A stretch of 48,262 bases of DNA, taken from NCBI GenBank assembly GCA_001789395.1, contig MFZK01000022.1:81152-129413 (forward strand), in the 5' to 3' direction. Position 1 is the stretch's first letter; every line of letters starts with the position of its first letter. The translations under genes and the position numbers were made by a program. This stretch comes from Candidatus Roizmanbacteria bacterium RIFCSPHIGHO2_02_FULL_37_13b. Its GTDB lineage: Bacteria > Patescibacteriota > Microgenomatia > UBA1406 > HO2-37-13b. Positions 1 to 9,507 of the stretch are shown piece after piece. The notes beneath the pieces are model-generated. The model had not been told where the DNA came from. It did not search any database and saw nothing but the letters and a program-made list of their open reading frames with translations.

Positions 1-38
1 CGTTTCGCGCCACCTGCTTTTTTATTGAGGTTTTGATA

Positions 39-194
39 TTAACGCTCGCGGGTTGGACTTAAAGGAATTACCTTCACCCCGCTCTGATCCGGTATCGGCG
101 AATAGATTTTATCTTTTCGTTGCCAAAATCTTATAATGATCAAAAGAAGAATGGATATGCCAATACAAATTAAAATAAAACCTACCTTTTTCAT
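39..194 (-). CDS. Small single-TM membrane protein (51 aa, MKKVGFILICIGISILLLIIIRFWQRKDKIYSPIPDQSGVKVIPLSPTRER)
   Basis: Translated by hand from the reverse strand; ATG at 194, TAA at 39; N-terminal hydrophobic segment; lies just downstream of the GT2 gene on the same strand. Too short for the ORF track. Confidence 0.5.
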   Translation of the reverse strand: MKKVGFILICIGISILLLIIIRFWQRKDKIYSPIPDQSGVKVIPLSPTRER

Positions 195-203
195 TTGAAG
201 TTA

Positions 204-1139
204 TTAAAGATTAACTTTTTCTTTAATTAAATATTGCGGTCGTGACTGAATCTCTTTGTATATTTTGCCGATATACTCACCGATGATGCCAATCGTCAGA
301 AGCTGAACGCCGCCAAAAAACACGATGGCGACAAAAAGAGCTGTCCAACCAGTGACCCAATAATCATGTGGTAAAAAAAACCTTCGATATATAGCATAAA
401 GCATGCCTAAAAGTCCAAAAAAAGAGGTAAAAAAACCTAAATATGTAGCGATTTTTAGCGGTTTTGTCGAAAATGAGACGATACCATCAAGGGCAAAATT
501 AATCATCTTTGATAGCGGATAATGAGTAATGCCATGAATTCTTTTTTTTCTCTCAAATGTCACCTCATTGGACGAGAATCCTCCCCAGGCGACCAGCCCG
601 CGTAAAAAACGGGATCTTTCAGGGAACTTATTTAGAAGTTCAACAACGTCTTTATCCAATAGTCTAAAATCACCGACATCGGTCGGGATCGGGGTATCGG
701 AGAGTGAATTTATTAACCGATAAAAAATACTGGCAGTAATCTTTTTAAAAAACGATTCATCGCGCTTTTCCCGTTTAGCATATACAATTTTGAACCCCTT
801 TTGCCACTGATCAATCATTTTGGTAATTAACTCAGGTGGATCCTGAAGATCAGCGTCCATGGAGATAACGCAATCTCCGGCAGCTTGCAAATAACCGGCA
901 GAGAGAGCCATCTGATGGCCAAAATTACGCAGGAAAGAAATTAGTTTAATTTTTTGATCTTTTTTTGCATACTTTTTAATTTCTGAAGCGGTATTATCTT
1001 TTGATCCATCGTTGACAAAAATGATTTCAGACCGAAGGTCTTTAACTATTGGTAACAACTTATCCAGAAGCGGTTTGATATTAGCCTCCTCATTAAAAAC
1101 AGGAATTACAATAGAAATCAGTGAATCACTATTTGGCAT
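204..1139 (-). CDS. Family 2 glycosyltransferase (dolichyl-phosphate mannosyltransferase/GtrB-like) with two C-terminal TM helices
   Basis: ISIVIPVFNEEANI, FVNDGSKDNT, DADLQDPPE motifs and C-terminal hydrophobic segments. Confidence 0.9.
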   Translation of the reverse strand: MPNSDSLISIVIPVFNEEANIKPLLDKLLPIVKDLRSEIIFVNDGSKDNTASEIKKYAKKDQKIKLISFLRNFGHQMALSAGYLQAAGDCVISMDADLQDPPELITKMIDQWQKGFKIVYAKREKRDESFFKKITASIFYRLINSLSDTPIPTDVGDFRLLDKDVVELLNKFPERSRFLRGLVAWGGFSSNEVTFERKKRIHGITHYPLSKMINFALDGIVSFSTKPLKIATYLGFFTSFFGLLGMLYAIYRRFFLPHDYWVTGWTALFVAIVFFGGVQLLTIGIIGEYIGKIYKEIQSRPQYLIKEKVNL

Positions 1140-1174
1140 ATGGGTAATTATACAACAGCCTAATAAGTAATTAA

Positions 1175-1867
1175 TTACCTTTTCATCGAATTTAAACTTA
1201 AATACAAACCTTCTATCATGCCTGTTAATTGTCGTAGTAAAGCAAGACTCTTGGCAACTCTAATTCTCAATACTCCTTTATATTTATCTTTATTTTCATA
1301 TTGTTTTTTCCAGGTTACTTTCTGAATAAGTGGTTTTTGGAAATTGAATAATGAAATGTTAGTTATATTTGACCAATAGATTTCAATTTCACTGATTTCA
1401 TTTATGTAATTCTGATTTACTGCTAGGCGGAGTTTTAATGCATCATCTGTTATTCCAAAGCATCTTTTTAACCAATAAATAAAAAAAATTATCATTTTAG
1501 GATCAGAATTTGCAAAACCTATTTGTTTATCTTTTTTAAAACCTTCCGCCCAATATAACGCAACTCCAGCAATGAATAAATCTCTAGTAGAAAGATTGGC
1601 AATAGATTTAATGCCCTTATTATAAAGGGAGTTAATTCTTTTTTCTTTATCTACCCTTATAGATTTTAGGTAAATAGCTCTTCGACCATAATGAGGGTCT
1701 TTCATGTGTTTTTCTAATAGTTTAATTTGATCTTTTGTTAAGACAATATCTGAACACCAAATGCTTACACTTCCAGGAGAAACACTCAATTTCTGAGCGA
1801 TGTTTTTAATACTCAGTCCTTTTTTTCGAAGTTGACGGGCATGTAACTTTTCCTTAGATTTTGCCAT
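1175..1867 (-). CDS. HTH protein with possible LAGLIDADG-like domain (candidate homing endonuclease)
   Basis: N-terminal HTH (KGLSIKNIAQKLSVSPGSVSIWCSD); 'FIAGVALYWAEGFKKDKQIGFANSDPKMIIFFIYWLKRCFGI' resembles LAGLIDADG-type modules; adjacent to an intron-bearing tRNA. Confidence 0.5.
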   Translation of the reverse strand: MAKSKEKLHARQLRKKGLSIKNIAQKLSVSPGSVSIWCSDIVLTKDQIKLLEKHMKDPHYGRRAIYLKSIRVDKEKRINSLYNKGIKSIANLSTRDLFIAGVALYWAEGFKKDKQIGFANSDPKMIIFFIYWLKRCFGITDDALKLRLAVNQNYINEISEIEIYWSNITNISLFNFQKPLIQKVTWKKQYENKDKYKGVLRIRVAKSLALLRQLTGMIEGLYLSLNSMKR

Positions 1868-1944
1868 GATAGAGATGGTTTATTGACCAATAATATCATA
1901 TTCAATTATAATTGACAAACTTATTACATCTGATATAATGAGAA

Positions 1945-2261
1945 TGCGGAGTAGTGTACGGTTGCACAGGAGGCTCAAAATGGGCCCTTGATGAAGTAAT
2001 TTATCACAGGAATTCAGCTATAACGGTGAAATCCTTCAACTAAGCTCAGGATAAACTCTTGATTTTACAAAGGACAACGCCGTGGGAAGTCTTCCAATGC
2101 ATAAAGCTAGGGATGACCCCGTAGAGACTATACGCTGACCCCTGAAGTAGATCTATTTTCAGCAGATCACTACAGGGTGAAGACATAGTCCGACACCTTA
2201 AGTAATTGAGGATAACAGGAAGCATAATCTCCTAGACCAGGTTCAACTCCCGGCTCCGCAA
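1945..2261 (+). tRNA. tRNA with CAU anticodon (elongator Met or Ile2), interrupted by a group I-like intron
   Basis: 5' exon TGCGGAG-TA-GTGTACGGTTGCAC-A-GGAGG-CT (1945-1975); 3' exon CATAA-TCTCC-TAGA-CCAGG-TTCAACT-CCCGG-CTCCGCA-A (2223-2261). Acceptor stem TGCGGAG/CTCCGCA is 7/7 paired; spliced loop CTCATAA; GGTTCAA T-loop. Confidence 0.85.
1976..2222 (+). other. Group I-like intron in the tRNA-CAU anticodon loop (after U33)
   Basis: Preceded by U and ends in G; candidate IGS GGGCCC pairs with the exon GGCT; 'AGAGACTATACG...GGTGAAGACATAGTCC' resembles the P7/P8 core of tRNA group I introns; ~247 nt. Confidence 0.8.
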
Positions 2262-2266
2262 CATTT

Positions 2267-2617
2267 TCACAAAAACAACTCTAACCACTGCTTATAGGCT
2301 GGGATGATAGGAGTAGGTGATGGAGTCAAAATCGGGGTTACCTTAGGCACGATAACGACCATTTCACCAGGTTTGGCCAGATTCAATTGTTCACGAATAT
2401 TGCGCTCAACTTGGTAAAGATCTTTACTTTTTACAATATCGCTTTTCAGCTTACTATTTTTCTGCTTTTCAGCCTCATATTCCTTCTTGTAGACTTCAGC
2501 AAATTGGAATTTACTTCGATAGTCATATATTGTCCTTAGAAGTGAATAAACCATAAACAAAGCAATAATTAAAAACAGATAATTAATAATCCTGTTTTTC
2601 GGTTGTTGTGGTCTCAT
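2267..2617 (-). CDS. Septum formation initiator (FtsB/DivIC-like)
   Basis: N-terminal TM, short coiled coil, 'YQVERNIREQLNLAKPGEMVVIV' typical of FtsB/DivIC. Start taken at MRPQQ; the longer ORF start lies in a palindromic repeat. Confidence 0.75.
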   Translation of the reverse strand: MRPQQPKNRIINYLFLIIALFMVYSLLRTIYDYRSKFQFAEVYKKEYEAEKQKNSKLKSDIVKSKDLYQVERNIREQLNLAKPGEMVVIVPKVTPILTPSPTPIIPAYKQWLELFL

Positions 2618-2632
2618 GTAAGTATTATAATT

Positions 2633-2681
2633 CACCCCCGAGGTTCTTATCATCATGGATTAGTGTCTAACCTCGGGGGTG
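2633..2681. repeat. Palindromic repeat, 'ACCCCCGASGTT' family copy 1
   Basis: ACCCCCGAGGTT ... AACCTCGGGGGT perfect 12-bp arms; near-identical copy at 22793-22840. Confidence 0.85.
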
Positions 2682-2765
2682 GTGGGCGAGTGGTGGGAGA
2701 CTTGAGGATGGGGAGGAAAAAATTGAGTTTGCAATCCAGCTTTTTGTATGATATTATAGGGTCAT

Positions 2766-3608
2766 ATGCAATCCCAAGATCTTCGGGGACTTATTAATGC
2801 TTTTATTGAAAATTTAAAGCAATCAGGCAAATCTAACTTCACAATTATTGCTTACAAAAAAGATTTGGAGCAATTTATAGGCTTTTTGGTATCAGAACAA
2901 ATTAACGATGTTAAAAGCGTGACTAAAGAGCATGTCAGCGGCTTTATCCAGAAGCTTATCACTGAAAACTATACAAAAAAGTCAGCCTCAAGAAAATTAA
3001 ATTCGATCCGGACTTTTTTCCGATTTTTAAAACAAGAGGAAGTAATAAGCCAAAATCCTTCTCTTGAGGTTTCCCATCCAAAATACACCCAAAGTCCTCC
3101 TCGGATTTTATCTAAGCTGGAATATCGGGGACTGCGGGATTTTGCCAAAGAAGACTCTAGAACCTATGCCATTGTTGAACTTTTACTTCAAACTGGTTTA
3201 CGGATTGGAGAGCTCGCAGCTATTAATGTCAGTGATATAAAGGACGATTCATTAATAGTCGCAAAGCGAAGTATTCCCTTAAACAAAGCTGTAAAAAAGG
3301 CTATTGATGACTATATTCAAGTTCGTCATAAAACTGAAGATGGTCATCTTTTTGTCACTAAAACCGGCCGGCCACTATTAATAAGAAATATAAGAACTAT
3401 AATTTCCCGTTGTTTCCGGGAGATTGGCATTGACAATGCCAAAGTTCAGGACTTGAGAAATACATTTATCGCCTATCAGCTGATGAGCGGTGCTTCTATT
3501 TCATATATATCTAAAATTGTAGGTCATAAACGATTATCTTCTACTGAAAAATATCTTAACCTCGTAAAAGAGGCTCCTGAGAAAAAGGATAGACTTGGAG
3601 AGCTCTGA
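2766..3608 (+). CDS. Tyrosine recombinase/integrase (XerC/XerD-like)
   Basis: Core-binding domain plus catalytic region 'LLLQTGLRIGELAAIN', 'DLRNTFIAYQLMSGASISYISKIVGHKRLSSTEKYLN'. Confidence 0.85.
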   Translation: MQSQDLRGLINAFIENLKQSGKSNFTIIAYKKDLEQFIGFLVSEQINDVKSVTKEHVSGFIQKLITENYTKKSASRKLNSIRTFFRFLKQEEVISQNPSLEVSHPKYTQSPPRILSKLEYRGLRDFAKEDSRTYAIVELLLQTGLRIGELAAINVSDIKDDSLIVAKRSIPLNKAVKKAIDDYIQVRHKTEDGHLFVTKTGRPLLIRNIRTIISRCFREIGIDNAKVQDLRNTFIAYQLMSGASISYISKIVGHKRLSSTEKYLNLVKEAPEKKDRLGEL

Positions 3609-3662
3609 TTCATGATTCATGAAGCATGAAACATGAAGCATAAAGCATAAAGCATGAAGCAA
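3607..3662. repeat. Short tandem 'CATGAARCATGAAR' type repeat
   Basis: gattcatgattcatgaagcatgaaacatgaagcataaagcataaagcatgaagc; similar units at 6974-7025, 13915-13945, 14305-14335, 32394-32428. Confidence 0.8.
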
Positions 3663-3706
3663 TCATTTTCGTCACATTATTTCATACAACATAATATACT
3701 TATTTC

Positions 3707-4114
3707 ATGATTCTTAAGATCTTCACCGATGGTGGTTCAAAAGGCAATCCTGGTCCATCTGCAATTGGCGTATCATTCATTAAAGATGAAAAGGAAGTAT
3801 TTAAATATCGGGAAGATATCGGTCTGGCAACAAATAATGTTGCTGAATACGCGGCACTCATAAAAGCTATGGAGTTGATTAAATCGAATAGTTCAGGCTT
3901 CATGGATAATGTTTCAACTATCGTATTTAATTCCGACTCCAAACTCATGGTTAATCAAGTAAACGGCTTGTATAAAGTCAAAAATAGTCGAATCCGTGAA
4001 TTTATCATGAAAATAAGAATATTGGAGAGTGAAATTAAACTTCCGATTAAATATCAACAAATTCCTCGGGAAAAGAACCTTCGTGCAGATAATTTGGTCA
4101 ACAATAAGTATTAA
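3707..4114 (+). CDS. Ribonuclease HI family protein
   Basis: 'KIFTDGGSKGNPGPSAIGV', 'ATNNVAEYAALIKAME', 'FNSDSKLMVNQV', 'REKNLRADNLVN'. Confidence 0.85.
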   Translation: MILKIFTDGGSKGNPGPSAIGVSFIKDEKEVFKYREDIGLATNNVAEYAALIKAMELIKSNSSGFMDNVSTIVFNSDSKLMVNQVNGLYKVKNSRIREFIMKIRILESEIKLPIKYQQIPREKNLRADNLVNNKY

Positions 4115-4554
4115 TGCAAATCTTCCAAGTCTTTATGAAATAACAATGGATCGACTTGTTTTGCCAGATTATAATAATGGTTCGATGAGGAAATATTGCC
4201 ATCTTGATAGTAGATATAGGCCAAATTCAACAAAACATCACGGGCAAATGGATTTTTTTTAAGTAAAGATAGTAATTGATTAATTTTTTGGTGTCTTAAA
4301 TTTTGCTCTGCAGTGACTTTTTCTTCTATTTTCTCCCCATGAATTGATTTAAATAGCGTCAATTGTTCTTTGTAAATAGATTGTTTATTAAGCAGTCTTA
4401 AGAGCATTATTGCAGCGTCTTGACGGGCATCATAAGATACAGCAAAAAGAAGCGGAGAGAGGTCTTGAGTCAAATAAATATTGGCGATACAAAAGAGAGT
4501 GGTTAAAGAGAGAGCGAAAGCAAGAAATAATTCTTTTGTATCCTGTCGGGACAT
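4111..4554 (-). CDS. Membrane-anchored TPR-like hypothetical protein
   Basis: N-terminal TM; C-terminal helix pair 'ARDVLLNLAYIYYQDGNISSSNHYYNLAKQVDP' is TPR-like. Confidence 0.6.
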   Translation of the reverse strand: MSRQDTKELFLAFALSLTTLFCIANIYLTQDLSPLLFAVSYDARQDAAIMLLRLLNKQSIYKEQLTLFKSIHGEKIEEKVTAEQNLRHQKINQLLSLLKKNPFARDVLLNLAYIYYQDGNISSSNHYYNLAKQVDPLLFHKDLEDLH

Positions 4555-4620
4555 GAATTATATTATAACTCGATTTTTAGGTTTTGTTAATTTGATCGTT
4601 TTTTTCTATAATCATAAGTA

Positions 4621-6975
4621 ATGGGTGATGTATTTTTTCAGCAATTATTCAACGGTTTCATATTTGCAATGCTTCTTTTTTTTGCATTCGGGTTATCAAT
4701 AACTATCACCGTCCTGTTTTTTTATTTAATTATTTTATTTTTCCGTTTAAAAAGTCGAGAAAAATTGTCTCTGGAGATGGTGACAATGGAGGTTCGAGTT
4801 CCAAAAGATAATGAGATCAAAATCGATGCTGCCGAACAATTTTTTACCTCTTTGTCAAATTTAAAGAAAGCAGGCAGATTCGCTTTTACCCAAACATCGG
4901 ATGTATTAAGCTTCGAGATGATCGGAAAACATGCTGATTTACGATTTTATTTCTCTGCTCCTTCAAAGATTAAAGATATGGTGGAAAAACAAATTTATGC
5001 TTTCTATCCCCAGGCTGATATTCGAGTTGTTGAGGAACCAAATATTTTTTCAGAGGAAGGGAAAGTGGCTTTCGTATCATTAAAGCAAGAAAATACCGTC
5101 TATCAACCGATTAAAACCTATAAAGAATTACCCACAGATCCTCTCGCCGGATTGACTTCAGCTTTGTCCAAAATGGGTGAAGGAGAAGGTGCAGCAATCC
5201 AAATTCTTCTACGGACTACATCGACAAAGTGGAAAAAACAAGGTAAATCATATATTTCATCTACTAAAAAAAAGGAGGCTTCACCTGACGAAGCTACTTT
5301 TAAGGTAGATCCAAAAGTTCTGGAGCGAATTGATGAAAAAACTCAACGTCCGGGATTTGAAGTAGCTCTGCGAGCGGTAGTGTCTTCTAAAGATATGGAT
5401 TCGGCTGAAATGCATTTATCTAATATAAAGGCTGCTTTTTCACAATTTGCTTCCGAGCTTAACAGTTTTACTTCTAGCAGGATCTTGTTTAAAGGTGGAT
5501 TTATGATCAATTTTATCTATAGATTCTTTCCCATATTTGAACTGCCTTTTTTTAAGTCATCGTCAATCCTATCTTCAGATGAACTGGCAACCATTTTTCA
5601 TTTTCCAAATAAAACAGTTGAGACACCTCATATCAGATGGTTAAAAGCCAAGACTGCGCCCGTCCCTCCTGAGATACCCCGAGAAGAAGGTACGTTTATA
5701 GGGGCTGGTCATTACCGGGGAGTAAAACGGAAAGTCAATATCGGAATTGAAGACCGCAGGCGACATATATATATCATTGGAAAAACAGGTACTGGTAAAT
5801 CAGAATTACTTCACGATATGGCGACTCAAGACATAAAAGCAGGATTTGGAGTCTGTGTCATTGATCCGCATGGAGATTTGATTGACAATATCCTTAAATA
5901 TATTCCACCTGAAAGAGCAGAAGATGTAATCTATTTTGATCCTTCAGATTACGATCGACCTTTGGGGATAAATTTCTTTGAAGCGCAAGATGAGCAGCAA
6001 AAACATTTAATCTCAACTTCAATAATAAATTTAATGTATAAGCTTTACGATCCACAAAGGACTGGGATAATCGGCCCGAGATTTGAACATGCAGTTAGAA
6101 ATGCAATGTTGTCGGTGATGTATGAAGAAGGAGCTACTTTTATTGAAGTAATGAGAATTCTGCAGGATCCAAAATATGTCAATGAACTGTTGCCTAAAAT
6201 TCAAGACCCGATTATAAGACGATACTGGACTGATCAGATCGCTCAGACATCAGATTTCCACAAGTCGGAGGTTTTAGATTATATCGTCTCTAAATTTGGT
6301 CGATTTGTCACTAATAAAGCAATGAGAAATATCGTCGGGCAATCAAAATCATCATTTGATTTCCGGGATATCATGGACAATGGAAAGATATTACTTATCA
6401 ATCTGTCAAAAGGAAAAATCGGAGAAGAAAATTCAAATTTTTTGGGATTGGTTATGATCCCAAAAATATTAATTGCAGCGATGAGTCGACAGGATATTCC
6501 TGAGGATAAGCGACGTGATTTTTATCTATATGTCGACGAGTTTCAAAATTTTGCTACCCCGGATTTTGCCGTTATTTTATCTGAGGCGAGAAAGTACCAC
6601 CTTAATTTAACTGTCGCCAATCAATTCATCGGCCAAGTAGACGAAGAGGTAAAAAATGCTGTCTTTGGTAATGTAGGAACTCTTATCTGTTTCCGCGTTG
6701 GAGTAACTGATGCTTCATATTTGGCCCATGAGTTTCAACCGGTTTTTGGTGAGACGGATTTAATTAATATTGATCGATTTCATGCTTACATGAAAACAAT
6801 TGTTGATAATGAACCTGTAGCTCCCTTTTCTGTTGATATGACCAAAGACATAAAAAAAATCAAGTCTCAGGCGAATGAAAAAATATCACAAGCTATAGTT
6901 CAGCTTTCTAGACTTAAATTCGGTAAGCCAAAAGAGCTGGTTGAAGCAGAGATTGCTCAGCGGGCGAGACTATGA
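4621..6975 (+). CDS. VirD4/TraG/HerA-like type IV secretion coupling ATPase
   Basis: N-terminal TM; Walker A 'IIGKTGTGKSELL'; 'DPHGDLIDNIL'; Walker B-like 'FYLYVDEFQNF'. Confidence 0.85.
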   Translation: MGDVFFQQLFNGFIFAMLLFFAFGLSITITVLFFYLIILFFRLKSREKLSLEMVTMEVRVPKDNEIKIDAAEQFFTSLSNLKKAGRFAFTQTSDVLSFEMIGKHADLRFYFSAPSKIKDMVEKQIYAFYPQADIRVVEEPNIFSEEGKVAFVSLKQENTVYQPIKTYKELPTDPLAGLTSALSKMGEGEGAAIQILLRTTSTKWKKQGKSYISSTKKKEASPDEATFKVDPKVLERIDEKTQRPGFEVALRAVVSSKDMDSAEMHLSNIKAAFSQFASELNSFTSSRILFKGGFMINFIYRFFPIFELPFFKSSSILSSDELATIFHFPNKTVETPHIRWLKAKTAPVPPEIPREEGTFIGAGHYRGVKRKVNIGIEDRRRHIYIIGKTGTGKSELLHDMATQDIKAGFGVCVIDPHGDLIDNILKYIPPERAEDVIYFDPSDYDRPLGINFFEAQDEQQKHLISTSIINLMYKLYDPQRTGIIGPRFEHAVRNAMLSVMYEEGATFIEVMRILQDPKYVNELLPKIQDPIIRRYWTDQIAQTSDFHKSEVLDYIVSKFGRFVTNKAMRNIVGQSKSSFDFRDIMDNGKILLINLSKGKIGEENSNFLGLVMIPKILIAAMSRQDIPEDKRRDFYLYVDEFQNFATPDFAVILSEARKYHLNLTVANQFIGQVDEEVKNAVFGNVGTLICFRVGVTDASYLAHEFQPVFGETDLINIDRFHAYMKTIVDNEPVAPFSVDMTKDIKKIKSQANEKISQAIVQLSRLKFGKPKELVEAEIAQRARL

Positions 6976-7059
6976 TCATGGATCATGAAACTTGAAACAT
7001 GAAGCATGGAGTATGAAACATGAAATACAGGTGATGTAATATTTGTTATTTATATAGAT

Positions 7060-7815
7060 ATGGTTCAAAAATACTTTACACAGCTAGTAAAAAAAACTCA
7101 ACTTACTGAGACTGTGTGGTTTTTGAAATTTAGTTTAATTAATCCATCTGTATTGGATTTTGTCGCTGGTCAATTTATGGTTTTAAAACCGAATGAAAAC
7201 ACTTCTCGCAGTTATTCAATATTAAATCCGGATTTTAAAAAAGATTATGTAGATTTTGTCGTCCATTTAGTCCCCGATGGGATTGCCTCAAATTATTTCA
7301 GAGATTTAAAAGAAGGAGATAGAGTTGAGTTTATGGGACCAGCTGGTGTTTTCACTCTGAGAGACACCACACGAGAAAAAATATTCTTAGCCACGGGGAC
7401 GGGCGTTGCTCCTATTTGGAGCATGTTAGCAAGCCATTATAAAAAAATAAAGGACAATATTCATCCCGACGACTCAAAATTCACAATTTTTTGGGGGATT
7501 GAGTATAAACGTGATACCTATTTGGTAAATTGGTTTGATGATTTGGCAAGTCAGTGGCAAAACCTGAATTATCGAGTATGTCTTTCAAGAGAAACTGATT
7601 TTTCTGATCTTCCACCATACTACCTGTCTGGGAGAGTCAATTCTAATCTGATTGAATTTTTGCATGGTGATAAGGAAAGACTAGTCGTTGATGCCGAAAA
7701 AGCTAAGCAATTTGATTATTATATCTGCGGTGGTAGAGAAGTAGTTGAATCACTTCGTCAATTCGTTGCCGGACTTGGTGTGCCTAAAGAGCAGATATAC
7801 TTTGAAAGATTTTAA
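7060..7815 (+). CDS. FAD/NAD(P)-binding oxidoreductase (ferredoxin-NADP reductase superfamily)
   Basis: 'SRSYSILNP', 'FLATGTGVAPIWSML', 'YYICGGREVVESLRQFVAGLG.PKEQIYFERF'. Confidence 0.85.
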   Translation: MVQKYFTQLVKKTQLTETVWFLKFSLINPSVLDFVAGQFMVLKPNENTSRSYSILNPDFKKDYVDFVVHLVPDGIASNYFRDLKEGDRVEFMGPAGVFTLRDTTREKIFLATGTGVAPIWSMLASHYKKIKDNIHPDDSKFTIFWGIEYKRDTYLVNWFDDLASQWQNLNYRVCLSRETDFSDLPPYYLSGRVNSNLIEFLHGDKERLVVDAEKAKQFDYYICGGREVVESLRQFVAGLGVPKEQIYFERF

Positions 7816-7827
7816 GAAAAGTCCTTT

Positions 7828-9507
7828 ATGCTTACCAAGATAAGAAAAATAATATTATTCTCCTCAATGAAAAAAATATATACAGCTCTTACGCTTCTGA
7901 CTTTTACAATGATATTTATTGCTGATTTGATTGCTGTTAAAATCCCTGTTTTTGGGAGAGTTGGAGTTTTTTTCTGGTTCTTGTCTTATGTCTTAATCTT
8001 CGTATTTGTTATATACTGCTTATTTTTTATCATTAAAAGAACGATCCGGTTTAAGTCGCCATTTGTATTAATTGCATTATCATTATTGATTTTATACATC
8101 GTCATTAACGCTTCGATAGTCAAACCTAACGGAGACGCTACTCAAGAAATTGGCTGTGCTTTAGATAAATTAAGCCAATCAATTGATTCTGGCTACCGCC
8201 AAACATGTTCACTAGGCTACCCAGCAAGACAATATTATTTACCTGGTGCTCTAAGCTTATTATTTGGTAGATCAGCAATAGCTCTTAATTTAGGGAGTTG
8301 TTTATATTTGTTCCTCGGTCTTGTCATGTTCGCTGCTTCAATTATGAATTTCTTTCCGGATAAAAAAATAGCAGATTTAATCTCAGCGGTTTTTCTAGCA
8401 CTGATTTTACATATTTATCATTTTCACTATGCATTATTTCTATTTGATCAAGCAATTTATCCCTTTTCATTTGCATTAATGCTTTGTGGTCTTTATTTGT
8501 TTTACCTTAAAAAAAGGTCAATTTATCTTATTTTTTTAATAGGTATCGTCAATTTCTATCTTGTCTATTCATATACGCCCAGTTTAGCTTTATTGGCTTT
8601 GGTGATTTTTATACAAATTTTGATGTTGTTTAATAACAAAACAACAAAAAATCAAAAAATTATTTTTATACTTTCCGGAATAGCTATAATTTTCAGTCTT
8701 TGGCTATCATTGGGATTTAGAGATGATCTTCGATTAATCGGTACAGATAATGCATACGGCAATATTAACGGAATAAAAAATCTTTCGGTTCAGGTATTTA
8801 AACATTTGCTATTAAGCACTGAAGGTATACCGATTTTTACTTCTATTTTAGGAACATTAGTAATTATTGTATTGACTTTTTCACTTCTCTTAGCGTTTGG
8901 AAAAGCATTTTTTTTGATTTCGTTTTGGGCTGCTGCTACATTCTTTATATCAATCTACTCACAGGGATATATCAGATTACCGATAGATGAGTCTTTTCAT
9001 CGGGCAATCATCGTAGTTCCAGTTATATTTACTATGGTTGTAGTCATCTTAAAACCTGTCGAGTATTTGCTTAAAAAAAATATGAAACTGATCGTAATAT
9101 TACTTATTGTTATCGAAATAATCGGTTATTTATATGCAAAAGAGTATGTTGATAAGACGAGATTTGCCGATTTGGAGCGAGGAAGGCGGAGTATATTACT
9201 TGACTTAATCATGAATAAAATGCCAAAAGAGAAATTGAAAAAAGAAGGAAACTTGTTACTTGATCACCAACTTCAATCTGACTATAGATTTATAGCAATT
9301 GCTGATCAATCAATGTACTATCTTCCAAAGAAACACATAGTCTTGCTCAATGAAAGCTGCACAGCATCAACAACTAGTAATATTGAGTCTGGTGATATAG
9401 TTCTTATGGACTCAGACAGTAAATGCCTTAACTATTATTCGTCTAAATATATTGCTACATTTTCCTATTTTAAAGAAAAACCTGTTTTAATCTATGAAAT
9501 CAAATAA
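7828..9507 (+). CDS. Polytopic membrane protein (possible glycosyltransferase-like)
   Basis: Many hydrophobic helices; operon-like position before GT39-like genes. Confidence 0.6.
   Translation: MLTKIRKIILFSSMKKIYTALTLLTFTMIFIADLIAVKIPVFGRVGVFFWFLSYVLIFVFVIYCLFFIIKRTIRFKSPFVLIALSLLILYIVINASIVKPNGDATQEIGCALDKLSQSIDSGYRQTCSLGYPARQYYLPGALSLLFGRSAIALNLGSCLYLFLGLVMFAASIMNFFPDKKIADLISAVFLALILHIYHFHYALFLFDQAIYPFSFALMLCGLYLFYLKKRSIYLIFLIGIVNFYLVYSYTPSLALLALVIFIQILMLFNNKTTKNQKIIFILSGIAIIFSLWLSLGFRDDLRLIGTDNAYGNINGIKNLSVQVFKHLLLSTEGIPIFTSILGTLVIIVLTFSLLLAFGKAFFLISFWAAATFFISIYSQGYIRLPIDESFHRAIIVVPVIFTMVVVILKPVEYLLKKNMKLIVILLIVIEIIGYLYAKEYVDKTRFADLERGRRSILLDLIMNKMPKEKLKKEGNLLLDHQLQSDYRFIAIADQSMYYLPKKHIVLLNESCTASTTSNIESGDIVLMDSDSKCLNYYSSKYIATFSYFKEKPVLIYEIK

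Noticed and set aside
2603-2797. Plus-strand 64-aa ORF over the palindrome
   Set aside because: Mostly repeat and promoter region upstream of the recombinase gene; no protein-like features.
3607-3662. Possible CRISPR-like array
   Set aside because: Short degenerate tandem units without spacers of regular length and no cas genes in the window.
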